DNA of 64,000 bases, from the NCBI GenBank assembly GCA_964370395.1, contig CAYJIZ010000003.1, positions 62,001 through 126,000 of the forward strand, in the 5' to 3' direction. Under the pieces are notes generated by a model. It saw nothing but the letters and a program-made list of their open reading frames with translations, was not told the origin of the DNA and ran no database searches. Every line of letters begins with the position of its first letter. Position 1 is the first letter of the stretch. Below, piece after piece: positions 44,589 through 53,195 of this stretch. A program made the translations under genes and the position numbers. The DNA is from JBGUVL01 sp964370395. Lineage in GTDB: Bacteria > Bacillota_I > Bacilli_A > Erysipelotrichales > Erysipelotrichaceae.

Positions 44589-46046
44589 TTAACGTTTATC
44601 TTGGTTCAACAAGTGAATCGTCACCGCTTTAAAGCGTGTCATCGCTTCAATCGAGTATTTGACTCCCTGTGTTCCCATTCCAGAAGCTTTTACCCCTAAG
44701 AATGGAAAGTGATCAGGTCCACGTTCTGTTTTATTATTAATCTGTACCGTTCCTACTTCTAAATGATCCGCTACATAGAAAGCATCATTAATATCATTAG
44801 TGAAAACGGCAGATTGCAATCCATATTCAGATTGGTTCGCTAACGCAATTGCTTCATCCACATCTTTTACACGAATAATTGGTAATATTGGTGCAAATGG
44901 TTCAATCCATGCAATGTCCATATCGCTTGTTACATGGTCTAATAAAGTGGGATACAAAATTGTTCCTTCTACTTTATTCCCCATTACTAACTTCGCTCCT
45001 TTGTCGATTGCATCTTGAATTAAACGCTGTCCATTAGCCAATGCTTCTTTGTTGATTAACGGTACGATTACTGCATTATCTTGAGGTAATCCTACTTTTA
45101 AAGAAGCAATTTTTGCTTCTAGTAAAGGCAATAATCGCTGTGCTGTTTCATCATCAACCAAAACACGTTTCACTGCTGTACAACGTTGTCCCGAATAGGA
45201 GAACGCACCATCGACAATATTATTCGCTGCAAACTCTAAGTCCGCATCTTTTAATACGATCGCTGCATCTTTTCCTCCTAATTCCATCATTAACGGTGTC
45301 ATTTTTACTAAATCAGAAATGTGTTGTCCTACTTCTGTACTTCCTGTAAAATTCACAAAATCAATGCCCTTGTGTTGTACGACATAATCACCGATTTCAC
45401 TACCTCTACCAGTAATTGTATTCAATACACCATTTGGTAATCCAGCATCCGCAAACGCTTGCGCTAACAGTAAAGCACTAATAGAACCTTGTGTTGCTGG
45501 TTTTAAAACAACACTATTTCCACCCATTAACGCAGGAGCAATTTTTGACGCTGATAAATTGACTGGATAATTAAATGGCGAAATCGCCAATACTGTTCCC
45601 AATGGAACTCGCTTTACATAAGAAAGCTTGTTTTTAGAACCACCTGGGAAACTTTCTCCATTCACTGCGACACCTTCTAAGTTTTTTGCGACATCTGCAC
45701 TAAAACGAATAAAATCTGCTGTTCTTTTTATTTCTAAAATAGAAGATTTCTTATCTTTGGCAACCTCCCACATTAAAACTTCTGCTAACTGCTCCACTCT
45801 TTCTTCCAAAAGTGATGCAGTATCATATAATATTTTTGCTTTTTCATACACTGGAACTTGTTCCCATGCTTTTTGGCTACGATTTGCCACAGCAATAATT
45901 TCATCTACTTCTTCTTTCGATAGCGAAGGAACATTTCCAACGATACTTCCATCAATTGGTGATGTAATACTAATTGTGTTGCCACTCTTGCTTTCCACCC
46001 AGTTTCCATCTACTAAATTACGATATGTTTTTGCTTCTAATTGCAT
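44589..46046 (-). CDS. gapN: NADP-dependent glyceraldehyde-3-phosphate dehydrogenase, non-phosphorylating
   Basis: Oxidises G3P directly to 3-phosphoglycerate, making NADPH while bypassing ATP formation. About 485 aa aldehyde dehydrogenase: ISPFNYPVNLS, FTGSTEVG, catalytic Glu in MELGGKD, catalytic Cys in GQRCTAVKR near residue 283, and FPFLGVKASGMGTQG. The GapN subgroup is indicated by TYRNLVDGNWVES at the start and the KNKLSYVKRVPLG segment. Start at MQLEAK, set by AAAGGAG. Typical of streptococci, clostridia and Erysipelotrichia. Confidence 0.88.
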   Translation of the reverse strand: MQLEAKTYRNLVDGNWVESKSGNTISITSPIDGSIVGNVPSLSKEEVDEIIAVANRSQKAWEQVPVYEKAKILYDTASLLEERVEQLAEVLMWEVAKDKKSSILEIKRTADFIRFSADVAKNLEGVAVNGESFPGGSKNKLSYVKRVPLGTVLAISPFNYPVNLSASKIAPALMGGNSVVLKPATQGSISALLLAQAFADAGLPNGVLNTITGRGSEIGDYVVQHKGIDFVNFTGSTEVGQHISDLVKMTPLMMELGGKDAAIVLKDADLEFAANNIVDGAFSYSGQRCTAVKRVLVDDETAQRLLPLLEAKIASLKVGLPQDNAVIVPLINKEALANGQRLIQDAIDKGAKLVMGNKVEGTILYPTLLDHVTSDMDIAWIEPFAPILPIIRVKDVDEAIALANQSEYGLQSAVFTNDINDAFYVADHLEVGTVQINNKTERGPDHFPFLGVKASGMGTQGVKYSIEAMTRFKAVTIHLLNQDKR

Positions 46047-46198
46047 AACCATCTCTCCTTTCATCAATTACAACCAAAGAAATGCAAACGATTTCCTTCT
46101 TTGTTGTGCCTATTCTCTCACAATCAAATTGCCCTGACAAAGAATATGCACCTACCAAAATTCACCAATGTGTAATAATAACACTTTATTTTCCATTC

Positions 46199-46207
46199 TG
46201 TTATAAT
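46199..46207 (+). promoter_or_regulatory. extended -10 promoter of the AI-2E-family gene
   Basis: TGTTATAAT about 25 bp before the ATG; no clear -35. Confidence 0.65.
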
Positions 46208-46231
46208 TATTTTATAAGAAAGGGTTATATT

Positions 46232-47425
46232 ATGAAAAGATTAAAGGAATCAAAAAGTTTTCAATTAATTCGACCATGGGTCTTCTTAGCTACCTATATT
46301 ATTGTATTGGCTTTCTTCGCATATCGAGTGGATACATTTAGTAGCGTAATTTTAACAGTCATGAACTTGTTTAAATCATTGTTTGTCGCGATTGGAATCG
46401 CGTATGTATTAAACATTCCAATGACACGAATTGAAAACTTTATTAAGAAAAAAACAAAACCAAAAGCATTACTGAATAAACACAGTCGAGGAATCGCAAT
46501 TACGATCACGATTTTCTTTGCTTTCTTAGTTCTTATCTTTTTAGCAAACATTATCATTCCACAAATTGCCAATTCCCTAATCCAATTATTTTCAAACTTA
46601 GGTGGATTCTTTAATGAAGTAGTAGTGAATGTTGACAAGTTATTGGCTTCCTTCAATATCGATTTCCGTTTAGAAAACATCAGTAAAGTAGACCAGTTTG
46701 TCAACATGGATTGGAATTCTGTAATGAAACAAGCGATCAATTTGATTTCGCTTAGTACTGCTAGCATTTTAACAAACGTAAAATCATTTACAAGTGTCTT
46801 CGCAATTGGTTTCACCGCATTTATGTTCTCTTTCTATTTATTAGGAAGCAAAGAAAATTTTGTTCGTCAAATGCGTAAAATCGTCGTTGCTGCTTGCAAT
46901 AAGAAAACAACAGGTATTATTTTTGAATACGCACGCAAAGCAAACAATATTTTTAAAAGCTTTGTCGGCGGACAGATGGTAGAATGTTGTATTTTAGGTA
47001 TTTTATATTACATAACGATGCGTTTATTAGGATTCCCTTATCCTGAATTAATTTCTGTTTTAATTGCTGTTTTCGCTCTTGTTCCTGTATTAGGTCCAAT
47101 GCTAGCGATGGCAATAGGGGCAATCTTAATCTTATCCGTAGATCCAATTAAAGCCATTTGGTTTATTATTTACTACCAAGTATTATCACAAATCGAAGAC
47201 AACTTCATTTATCCTAGAGTAGTTGGTAATTCGGTTGGTTTACCAGGTTTATGGGTATTGTTATCAATCTTTGTATTCGGTGATTTATTCGGTTTAACTG
47301 GAATGATATTAGCGGTTCCTACAACAGCATTTGCGTATGTTGTAGTAAGTGATATCGTATCCTATGTTTTAAATAAAAAGAATGCAGTCGTTGATGAACA
47401 CGGTGTCGTCTACAAAGAAGACTAG
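46232..47425 (+). CDS. AI-2E family transporter (PerM/YdiK-like)
   Basis: 397 aa. Membrane helices at about 17-34, 40-60, 90-115, then a periplasmic/helical region, helices near 190-212, and a C-terminal cluster (about 255-375) with VPVLGPMLAM and DNFIYPRVVGNSVGLP, the family signature. Relatives export autoinducer-2 (TqsA) or act as Na+/H+ antiporters, so substrate is open. Start MKRLKE follows AAAGGG; upstream in-frame codons lie in the promoter. Confidence 0.87.
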   Translation: MKRLKESKSFQLIRPWVFLATYIIVLAFFAYRVDTFSSVILTVMNLFKSLFVAIGIAYVLNIPMTRIENFIKKKTKPKALLNKHSRGIAITITIFFAFLVLIFLANIIIPQIANSLIQLFSNLGGFFNEVVVNVDKLLASFNIDFRLENISKVDQFVNMDWNSVMKQAINLISLSTASILTNVKSFTSVFAIGFTAFMFSFYLLGSKENFVRQMRKIVVAACNKKTTGIIFEYARKANNIFKSFVGGQMVECCILGILYYITMRLLGFPYPELISVLIAVFALVPVLGPMLAMAIGAILILSVDPIKAIWFIIYYQVLSQIEDNFIYPRVVGNSVGLPGLWVLLSIFVFGDLFGLTGMILAVPTTAFAYVVVSDIVSYVLNKKNAVVDEHGVVYKED

Positions 47426-47432
47426 CAAAACA

Positions 47433-47467
47433 AAAGGAAGTCTCTTCATAAGAAACTTCCTTTTTTT
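47433..47467. terminator. bidirectional terminator between the AI-2E gene and mtgA
   Basis: 9-bp stem AAAGGAAGT / ACTTCCTTT (47433-47463) and a T-run; the mtgA stop is at its right edge. Confidence 0.88.
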
Positions 47468-48170
47468 ATCGTACTTCTTTTGCTAATGCTTGCTTGTATT
47501 GCGTTTTGTTTATGTATTCGTGTTCTAACATCGCATTCAATACATCTACTTGTCTTTTTGCCGCAGCTTCATAATGGTTGCTTAACTGGTATAGCGAAGG
47601 GGCTTGTGGCAAACCTGCCAAAATACTCGCTTGCGCTAACGTTAATTGATCTGGTGTTACATTAAAGTAACCCATACTCGCATCATAAATACCATAATAA
47701 CCATCACCATAGTAAATGCAATTAATATAAAGCTCTAGTATTTTATCTTTTTTGTAATCCTCTTCTAAGACATTCGCAACAAAGGCTTCACTCACTTTAC
47801 GCGTCATTGAAACACTTTGGTCAAAATACATATTTTTTGCTAATTGTTGCGTGATAGTACTACCACCACCAACTACTTCTTGTGCAATGATATTCGCTAA
47901 AGTAACACGAATTAACGAAATGTAATCAATTCCACCATGTTCATAAAAACGATGGTCTTCAATCGCTACAACCGCATCTTTAAAATACGGCGATACATCA
48001 TTAATAGAAGTATAATGCTCCTTTGCTTCTATTTGTGCTACCCGCTCTTTCACACTCACTTCATCCACCGCTTTTCGATAATCCAAATAACCGATGCCGC
48101 CGATGATACCAACGACAATAAACGCTAGGATAAAAACAATGAGTAGTATTTTTCTAAGTAATTTGAACAT
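47466..48170 (-). CDS. monofunctional peptidoglycan transglycosylase (GT51)
   Basis: 234 aa. An N-terminal membrane anchor (about 7-29) is followed by an extracellular GT51 domain: EDHRFYEHGG with the catalytic Glu, GGSTITQQLAKN, and RKVSEAFVANVLE. It lacks a transpeptidase domain, so it polymerises lipid II glycan strands only (MtgA-like). Start at MFKLLRK with GGGTGAT close by; its own extended -10 promoter. Confidence 0.92.
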   Translation of the reverse strand: MFKLLRKILLIVFILAFIVVGIIGGIGYLDYRKAVDEVSVKERVAQIEAKEHYTSINDVSPYFKDAVVAIEDHRFYEHGGIDYISLIRVTLANIIAQEVVGGGSTITQQLAKNMYFDQSVSMTRKVSEAFVANVLEEDYKKDKILELYINCIYYGDGYYGIYDASMGYFNVTPDQLTLAQASILAGLPQAPSLYQLSNHYEAAAKRQVDVLNAMLEHEYINKTQYKQALAKEVR

Positions 48171-48186
48171 TTTATCACCCAATCAC

Positions 48187-48195
48187 ATTATACCA
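48187..48195 (-). promoter_or_regulatory. extended -10 promoter of the transglycosylase gene
   Basis: Minus-strand TGGTATAAT directly upstream of the gene. Confidence 0.65.
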
Positions 48196-48235
48196 TACAT
48201 CCTTTTAAAAAGGGGTAATGTGACAATAGTGTAAG

Positions 48236-49027
48236 TTAATCAATATACAGTTGAAAAGCCCATAACGGTAAAAAATCAAACACATTGTAACGAGGTAACA
48301 AGTAACGATCATCACTTCTTACCATTTTTCGATTCTGTCCAGCACCAAAAGCCAGATGAACACCTCTCTGTTTTAATACCGCTTTGGCATTCTCACTGGT
48401 TTTACCATAAGGAAAAGCAACATAACGATCACTGACAATGTTTTCGTTTTCTTCAAAATCATCCATAATTTCTTCGTACGAAGCGACTTCCATCTGTTTT
48501 CTAAAAAACGAAGCAAAGTGGTGAAAGTTATATGTATGTGAATAGTATTGTACATTTTCATCATTCACTAAATCTTTTTGGGACAAGTACTGGTACTTCC
48601 CTTTTTGTTTTGTTTGCTTCATTTGCGTTTTGCGTCCTATCACAAAACATGTCGCTTGCATATCGTACTTCTCTAATACTGGTTTCACTCGCTTATTGAA
48701 CGATTGAAAACCATCATCAAAAGTTAATACTACGCTCTTCTTAGGAACGTCTAAATCGTTATTGTAGTAAGCATCCAATTGCTCCATTGTTAATGTGGTA
48801 TACCCATGATCCGATAAATACTTCATCTGTTCTTCAAATTTACTTTCGCTGATTACCCATACATTATCTTTGTAATATTGCTCTTTTTCTTCGTCGCTTA
48901 CGACATCGTGATAACCTAGAATAGCAATCCCATCACGATAACGCAAATACGCATAACTTAAAGAAAAAGTACAAACAATAATAAAACATAATGCATACAT
49001 AAACAAAGACTTTAAAAAATCTTTCAT
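48236..49027 (-). CDS. polysaccharide deacetylase (CE4), membrane anchored
   Basis: 263 aa. One N-terminal membrane helix (about 7-28), then an extracellular NodB-type domain: LGYHDV near 37-42, TFDDGF near 101-106 (catalytic and metal Asp), SHTYNFHH (metal histidines) and FPYGK near 206. Probably trims N- or O-acetyl groups from peptidoglycan or an exopolysaccharide. No ribosome site is visible before the ATG, which lies at the end of the yneF terminator T-run. Confidence 0.85.
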   Translation of the reverse strand: MKDFLKSLFMYALCFIIVCTFSLSYAYLRYRDGIAILGYHDVVSDEEKEQYYKDNVWVISESKFEEQMKYLSDHGYTTLTMEQLDAYYNNDLDVPKKSVVLTFDDGFQSFNKRVKPVLEKYDMQATCFVIGRKTQMKQTKQKGKYQYLSQKDLVNDENVQYYSHTYNFHHFASFFRKQMEVASYEEIMDDFEENENIVSDRYVAFPYGKTSENAKAVLKQRGVHLAFGAGQNRKMVRSDDRYLLPRYNVFDFLPLWAFQLYID

Positions 49028-49055
49028 AAAAAATAAAACACAGCTACGCTGTGTT
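49028..49055 (-). terminator. yneF terminator
   Basis: 8-bp stem AACACAGC / GCTGTGTT (49037-49055) with a 3-nt loop and a T-rich tail on the minus strand that runs into the next ATG. Confidence 0.85.
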
Positions 49056-49056
49056 A

Positions 49057-49272
49057 TTATCTATTCGCATTCACAGATTTCATAATCTGCTTAATTTGTG
49101 CTTCGGAAGGTTTTCTTCCCATTTGAAGGAACATAGCACGAATCATCTTTTCATTAATCGGAGGGTTTTCTTTTAATTCTTTTTCAAATTTCTTTCTTGT
49201 GAAGAAGAAACCTAATGCCCCACCAATTAGTAAACCAACGATTAGACTACCTAATGATACCCATAATTCCAT
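49057..49272 (-). CDS. yneF: UPF0154/YneF small membrane protein
   Basis: 71 aa with one membrane helix (about 5-24, GLLIGGALGFFF), then TRKKFEKELKENPPINEKMIRAMFLQMGRKPSEAQIKQ... of which NPPI-NE-MIRAMFLQMGRKPSE is the UPF0154 signature. Function unknown; common in Firmicutes. AGGAGG ribosome site and own promoter. Confidence 0.92.
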   Translation of the reverse strand: MELWVSLGSLIVGLLIGGALGFFFTRKKFEKELKENPPINEKMIRAMFLQMGRKPSEAQIKQIMKSVNANR

Positions 49273-49301
49273 AATATGCCTCCTGTTATTCTACAATGAC
49301 T

Positions 49302-49330
49302 ATTATACAAAATTGCACTCATAAGTACAA
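49302..49330 (-). promoter_or_regulatory. yneF promoter
   Basis: Minus-strand TTGTAC (49325-49330), 17 bp, TATAAT (49302-49307). Confidence 0.75.
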
Positions 49331-49479
49331 CACTTTTTCATAATAAAAACGCAATAAATTCCCTATTTATTCTTATTTTCACCTTGTATGTCACCCACTG
49401 TCACCACTTTTTAATTTTATTTGACATTTCATCCCAAAAAACACAAAAATATTTACAATTTATAACCTCATTTTTCAAA

Positions 49480-49507
49480 AAAAGAAAAGCATTTTTACCA
49501 AATGCTT
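49480..49507 (-). terminator. gmk terminator
   Basis: 8-bp stem AAGCATTT / AAATGCTT (49487-49507), 5-nt loop, T-rich tail on the minus strand; overlaps the gmk stop codon. Confidence 0.88.
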
Positions 49508-50072
49508 AGTCTTTCATATGTTTTTTGATGATCAATCCAATGTATTGTGCAGCTAACTCAGGGTCATCATTACACACTACATATTTATAATCTTTTACTA
49601 ATTTCATTTCTTTTTCCGCTTTCGCCAATCGTTCCTGAATGATTTCTTCTGGTTCTGTACTGCGTCCACGAATACGATTTTCTAATTCCTCCATCGTTGG
49701 TGGAATCATAAAAATACTAATGCAATCTGGCACTTTTTTCGAAACCTGTTGCGCTCCCTGTACTTCAATTTCAAGTACAACATTTTTTCCTTCATTACGC
49801 AATTTCTCCACTTGCGATAATGGTGTCCCATAGTAATTACCAACAAACTCTGCCCACTCTAGCAATTCTTCTTTTTTAATTGCTGCTTCAAAATGCGCTT
49901 TATCTGTAAATAGATAATCCACCCCATCCACTTCTCCTTTTCTAGGAGAACGCGTTGTCATGGAAATCGAATATGTTAAATTCAAATCTTCTTCTTTCAT
50001 GAAAAAGTTTCTAACAGTTCCTTTTCCCACTCCACTTGGTCCACTTAAAATAATCAATAATCCTTTTTTCAT
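49506..50072 (-). CDS. gmk: guanylate kinase
   Basis: Phosphorylates GMP to GDP with ATP. 188 aa. P-loop SGPSGVGKGT at 10-19, GMP-binding SISMTTRSPRKGEVDGVDY, ExEVQGAQQV (Walker B-like) and the RGRSTEPEEII lid. I start at the ATG 50072, seven bases from AGAGG; a GTG two codons earlier is in frame. Not linked to rpoZ or priA here. Confidence 0.95.
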   Translation of the reverse strand: MKKGLLIILSGPSGVGKGTVRNFFMKEEDLNLTYSISMTTRSPRKGEVDGVDYLFTDKAHFEAAIKKEELLEWAEFVGNYYGTPLSQVEKLRNEGKNVVLEIEVQGAQQVSKKVPDCISIFMIPPTMEELENRIRGRSTEPEEIIQERLAKAEKEMKLVKDYKYVVCNDDPELAAQYIGLIIKKHMKD

Positions 50073-50098
50073 ACACACTACCTCTTTGTATGTATTTC

Positions 50099-50107
50099 AT
50101 TATAGCA
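50099..50107 (-). promoter_or_regulatory. extended -10 promoter of gmk
   Basis: Minus-strand TGCTATAAT. Directly upstream is an inverted repeat GTGTATTT / AAATACAC (50112-50147), which could regulate it. Confidence 0.6.
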
Positions 50108-50390
50108 TTAAGTGTATTTTTATAAAATGATTTTTTTGTAAATACACAACTAATTTTATTCAATCTCCCCATTTCGCAAATGCTATCTATTTATTTTCTA
50201 TTAACTATTATGTTTCTTGCTTTTTTTCTCTTTTCACTTTTATTTTAAAGAGCTCCAACAAAAGAAAAAAGATCCTTTCCGTCATTACACTACAAACAAA
50301 ACAAACAAACATCGTGTAACTCATATCTGCACATAAGCACTTGTGTTTTTTTGTTTTATTCACCCATTATTTATTCTTTTTTTATCCATG
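50105..50390. other. AT-rich intergenic stretch without a gene
   Basis: No gene seen. Contents: the 8-bp inverted repeat 50112-50147 near the gmk promoter, a TTACAC / GTGTAA pair around a purine-rich repeat (about 50287-50320), and a small hairpin ACATAAG / CTTGTGT near 50331-50346 followed by seven T residues on the + strand, resembling a terminator for an unidentified short transcript. Confidence 0.4.
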
Positions 50391-50419
50391 TTGACACAAA
50401 ATTTTTATTGCTTTATCCT
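50391..50419 (+). promoter_or_regulatory. promoter of the C45-type hydrolase gene
   Basis: TTGACA (50391-50396), 17 bp, TATCCT (50414-50419). Confidence 0.8.
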
Positions 50420-50425
50420 TTTGTT

Positions 50426-50445
50426 AAGAGCTGACGTCAACTCTT
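50426..50445. promoter_or_regulatory. 20-bp palindrome at the transcription start of the C45-type gene
   Basis: AAGAG-C-TGACGTCA-A-CTCTT, symmetric apart from one central-flank pair, just after the -10 box. It looks like a repressor operator; a bare RNA hairpin is less likely because the centre would be unpaired. Confidence 0.55.
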
Positions 50446-50469
50446 CAAAACCATAAGGAGAGTAACAAA

Positions 50470-51471
50470 ATGTACCATATCAGATTAAAAGGTTCTCATT
50501 ACGAAGCCGGTTTTCAGTTCGGCAAGCGATTAAGAGAGAATAATGTTTTACTATGCCAACAAATTCAATTTGCAAAAAACAAACAAAAAGAGCAATTCAC
50601 AAAACAATGTATCCCCATCTACCAACGTTATTACCCTGAAATACTTTTGGAAATACAGGGCATCATCGACGGGCAACAAACAACAAACAACGACTTATTT
50701 GTTTTTTTAATTAGTATGTACTGCTTTGAACTTAGTAATCACTGTACTTGTTTTGCTGTAAAAGATAAGAATCATTATATATTAGGTAGAAATAGCGATT
50801 TTTTAGTAGCATTAGAAAAGTACTACATGAACTGTATGTATCGATTAGATAACGTTTACGCATTTCAATCAAACACTACTGCATTTGTACAAATGGAAGA
50901 CGGAATGAATGAACATGGTCTTGCCATAGGATTAACCTTTATTTATCCTAAAGTAATCGCACCTGGTTTCAACGCTGGAATGTTGCTTCGCTATATTTTG
51001 GAAAAGTGCAAGACAACCAAAGAAGCCATCTCTTTCTTAAAGAAAGTACCCATCGCTTCCCAACAAACATTCACAATAATTGATGCACAAGGTGAGTTTG
51101 CATGTGTAGAGTGCAATTCTCATTATGTTGAAGTGATCAATCAAGACGATTGTTTTGTTGTGAGTACAAATCACTTCACAAGTGAAAACTTAAAGCCTTA
51201 TAAAAAACCGAAAGAAATAGACGATTGGCATTCCATTACACGATACCAAGTCGTACAGAATGCCTTAACTCATCTTTCTACCCCATTTCGCATTTCTGAT
51301 GCAATGGATATCTTAGCTGGAAAATACGGTTTCACATGCCAATACAAACGCAAAAGCGGAGCAGATACCGTATGGTCTGTCATTTATGACACAAAACAAC
51401 AGAAGGTGTATCGTGTGGAAGGCAACCCATCTAGAAAGGCCTTTTTTGAAGACAAACGCCAATTAAAATAA
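50470..51471 (+). CDS. C45-type Ntn hydrolase (acyl-CoA:6-APA acyltransferase-like)
   Basis: 333 aa of the linear-amide C-N hydrolase group. The family's nucleophile Cys is probably C92 in HCTCFAV, followed by ILGRNSDF (104-111) as in penicillin acyltransferase/choloylglycine-like enzymes. GMNEHGLAIGLTF and STNHF are also typical. Most members mature by cleavage before the Cys; with 91 residues ahead, this pattern fits. The substrate could be an N-acyl amide such as a bile-acid or lipopeptide conjugate; not resolvable here. No signal peptide. Confidence 0.8.
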   Translation: MYHIRLKGSHYEAGFQFGKRLRENNVLLCQQIQFAKNKQKEQFTKQCIPIYQRYYPEILLEIQGIIDGQQTTNNDLFVFLISMYCFELSNHCTCFAVKDKNHYILGRNSDFLVALEKYYMNCMYRLDNVYAFQSNTTAFVQMEDGMNEHGLAIGLTFIYPKVIAPGFNAGMLLRYILEKCKTTKEAISFLKKVPIASQQTFTIIDAQGEFACVECNSHYVEVINQDDCFVVSTNHFTSENLKPYKKPKEIDDWHSITRYQVVQNALTHLSTPFRISDAMDILAGKYGFTCQYKRKSGADTVWSVIYDTKQQKVYRVEGNPSRKAFFEDKRQLK

Positions 51472-51489
51472 AGCATTTAAGTCATTTCA

Positions 51490-51498
51490 TGGTATAAT
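51490..51498 (+). promoter_or_regulatory. extended -10 promoter of rqcH
   Basis: TGGTATAAT, 17 bp before the ATG at 51516, giving a very short leader. Confidence 0.65.
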
Positions 51499-51515
51499 AG
51501 AACACGGTGATAAAT

Positions 51516-53171
51516 ATGGCTTTTGATGGATTAGTCTTACAACAATTAGTAAAACAGATGCAATTACTTGTACCTGGAAAAATAAATAAAATACAACAGG
51601 TTTCAGATAACGAAATCCTTTTCACAATACGTGCAAACAATAAAAATCATAAGATGATGATTTCTGCACATAGTACGTACAATCGTATGCATTTAAGTGA
51701 GCGAACATATACGACTCCAGATGCACCAAATAACTTTATTATGGTATTACGAAAACACATAAGTGGAGCCATTATTAAAGATATGCAACAGGTGGGATTA
51801 GATCGTGTAGTTAAGTTCACTTTAGAAGCAAGAAACGAACTTGGTGACATTCATACCCTTTGTATGTATGTGGAACTAATGGGTAAATATGCAAACATTA
51901 TTTTAGTCAATGAGGAAAACAAAGTTATCGATGCTTTAAAGCGCATCCCTCCCTTTGAAAACAATGTACGTACCATTCATCCTGGAGCAAGTTTTGTTGC
52001 GGTTAGCGCACATGAAAACAAGCAAGATCCCTATCATTATACGACGCTTTCAATGGAAGAAAGTTTTACTCAACAATTCCATGGTTTTTCACCATTGTTG
52101 TCTGTTGAAGTACATTATCGATTAAAACAAAACGAAGATTTTGCTAGTATCATGCAAGAAATTGCCAATTCACAGTCTTTATTTGTTTATGAGAAAGATG
52201 GCAAAGAGTACTTTCATGTGATTGCACTAACGCATCTGCAAACAAATGGTCGACAATATCCATTGCAAGAAGCAATGGATACGTTATATTATGAAAAAGA
52301 AGAAAAAGTACGCATTAAGGAACAAAACGGTGATTTGTTTAAAATTGCGAGACAAGAATTAAAGAAACACAATACAAAATTGAAGAAGTTAGAAAAAACA
52401 TTAAGCGAAGCATATGATTTGGATGATTATCGCATGTATGGTGACTTGTTGTATGCCTATGCTTACCAATTCCCCACAAAACAAAAAGAAGTCTGTGTTC
52501 CCTCTTTTGAAGATGGAGAAATGATTACAATTGCTTTGGATGAGAAGTTTGATGTGAAAACAAACGCAAAAAAATACTATCAAAAATACCAGAAAGCAAA
52601 AACAGCACAAATTGAAGTAGCAAAACAAATTGAACTTACAAAAGAGAATATCGCATACTTTGAAATCATTGAAGCGCAACTTGAACAAGCTAACTTCTTA
52701 GATGCAGTCGAAATCCGCGAGGAACTCATCGCTAATGGCTGGATTCGCAAGAAACAAAAATACCCTTCAAAGAAAAAGAAACACATTCCTAATTTTGTTA
52801 CGTTATTAATTGATGATACGTATGTCTATGTTGGAAAAAACAATATTCAAAACGATTATATTACTTTTAAACAATCACGAAAAGATCACACTTGGTTTCA
52901 CTCAAAAGACATTCATGGAAGCCATGTCGTTGTCGCGAGTGAAGAACCAAACGAAAAAATCATTCGTATCGCTGCCATGTTTGCAGCCTATTACTCAAAG
53001 GCAAGACACTCTTCGAGTGTCCCAGTCAATTACTGTCTCATTCGACAATTGCGCAAACCAAACAAAGCTGCTTTGGGGTTTGTCACTTTGACAAACTATA
53101 AAACCATTTATATTGACCCAGTGGAAGAGGAAATAAAACAATACTTAATAGAATACGAAAGAAAAGCATAG
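51516..53171 (+). CDS. rqcH: RqcH (NFACT/FbpA family)
   Basis: Ribosome quality-control factor: binds stalled 50S subunits and recruits tRNA-Ala to add C-terminal alanine tails. 551 aa. NFACT-N domain (about 1-180, AFDGLVLQQLV, RMHLSE, FIMVLRKHI), helical CC region (about 270-410), and the NFACT-R domain near 430-545 with HTWFHSKDIHGSHVV. The older name is fibronectin-binding protein; no export signal is seen. Start by ATG at 51516; a GTG three codons earlier is in frame. Confidence 0.93.
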   Translation: MAFDGLVLQQLVKQMQLLVPGKINKIQQVSDNEILFTIRANNKNHKMMISAHSTYNRMHLSERTYTTPDAPNNFIMVLRKHISGAIIKDMQQVGLDRVVKFTLEARNELGDIHTLCMYVELMGKYANIILVNEENKVIDALKRIPPFENNVRTIHPGASFVAVSAHENKQDPYHYTTLSMEESFTQQFHGFSPLLSVEVHYRLKQNEDFASIMQEIANSQSLFVYEKDGKEYFHVIALTHLQTNGRQYPLQEAMDTLYYEKEEKVRIKEQNGDLFKIARQELKKHNTKLKKLEKTLSEAYDLDDYRMYGDLLYAYAYQFPTKQKEVCVPSFEDGEMITIALDEKFDVKTNAKKYYQKYQKAKTAQIEVAKQIELTKENIAYFEIIEAQLEQANFLDAVEIREELIANGWIRKKQKYPSKKKKHIPNFVTLLIDDTYVYVGKNNIQNDYITFKQSRKDHTWFHSKDIHGSHVVVASEEPNEKIIRIAAMFAAYYSKARHSSSVPVNYCLIRQLRKPNKAALGFVTLTNYKTIYIDPVEEEIKQYLIEYERKA

Positions 53172-53195
53172 CGCTACACACGCTATGCTTCTTTA
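53165..53195. terminator. terminator between rqcH and the pyrophosphatase gene
   Basis: 9-bp perfect stem AGCATAGCG / CGCTATGCT (53165-53189), 7-nt loop, then TTCTTTATT on the + strand. The rqcH stop (53169-53171) is inside the stem. Confidence 0.88.
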
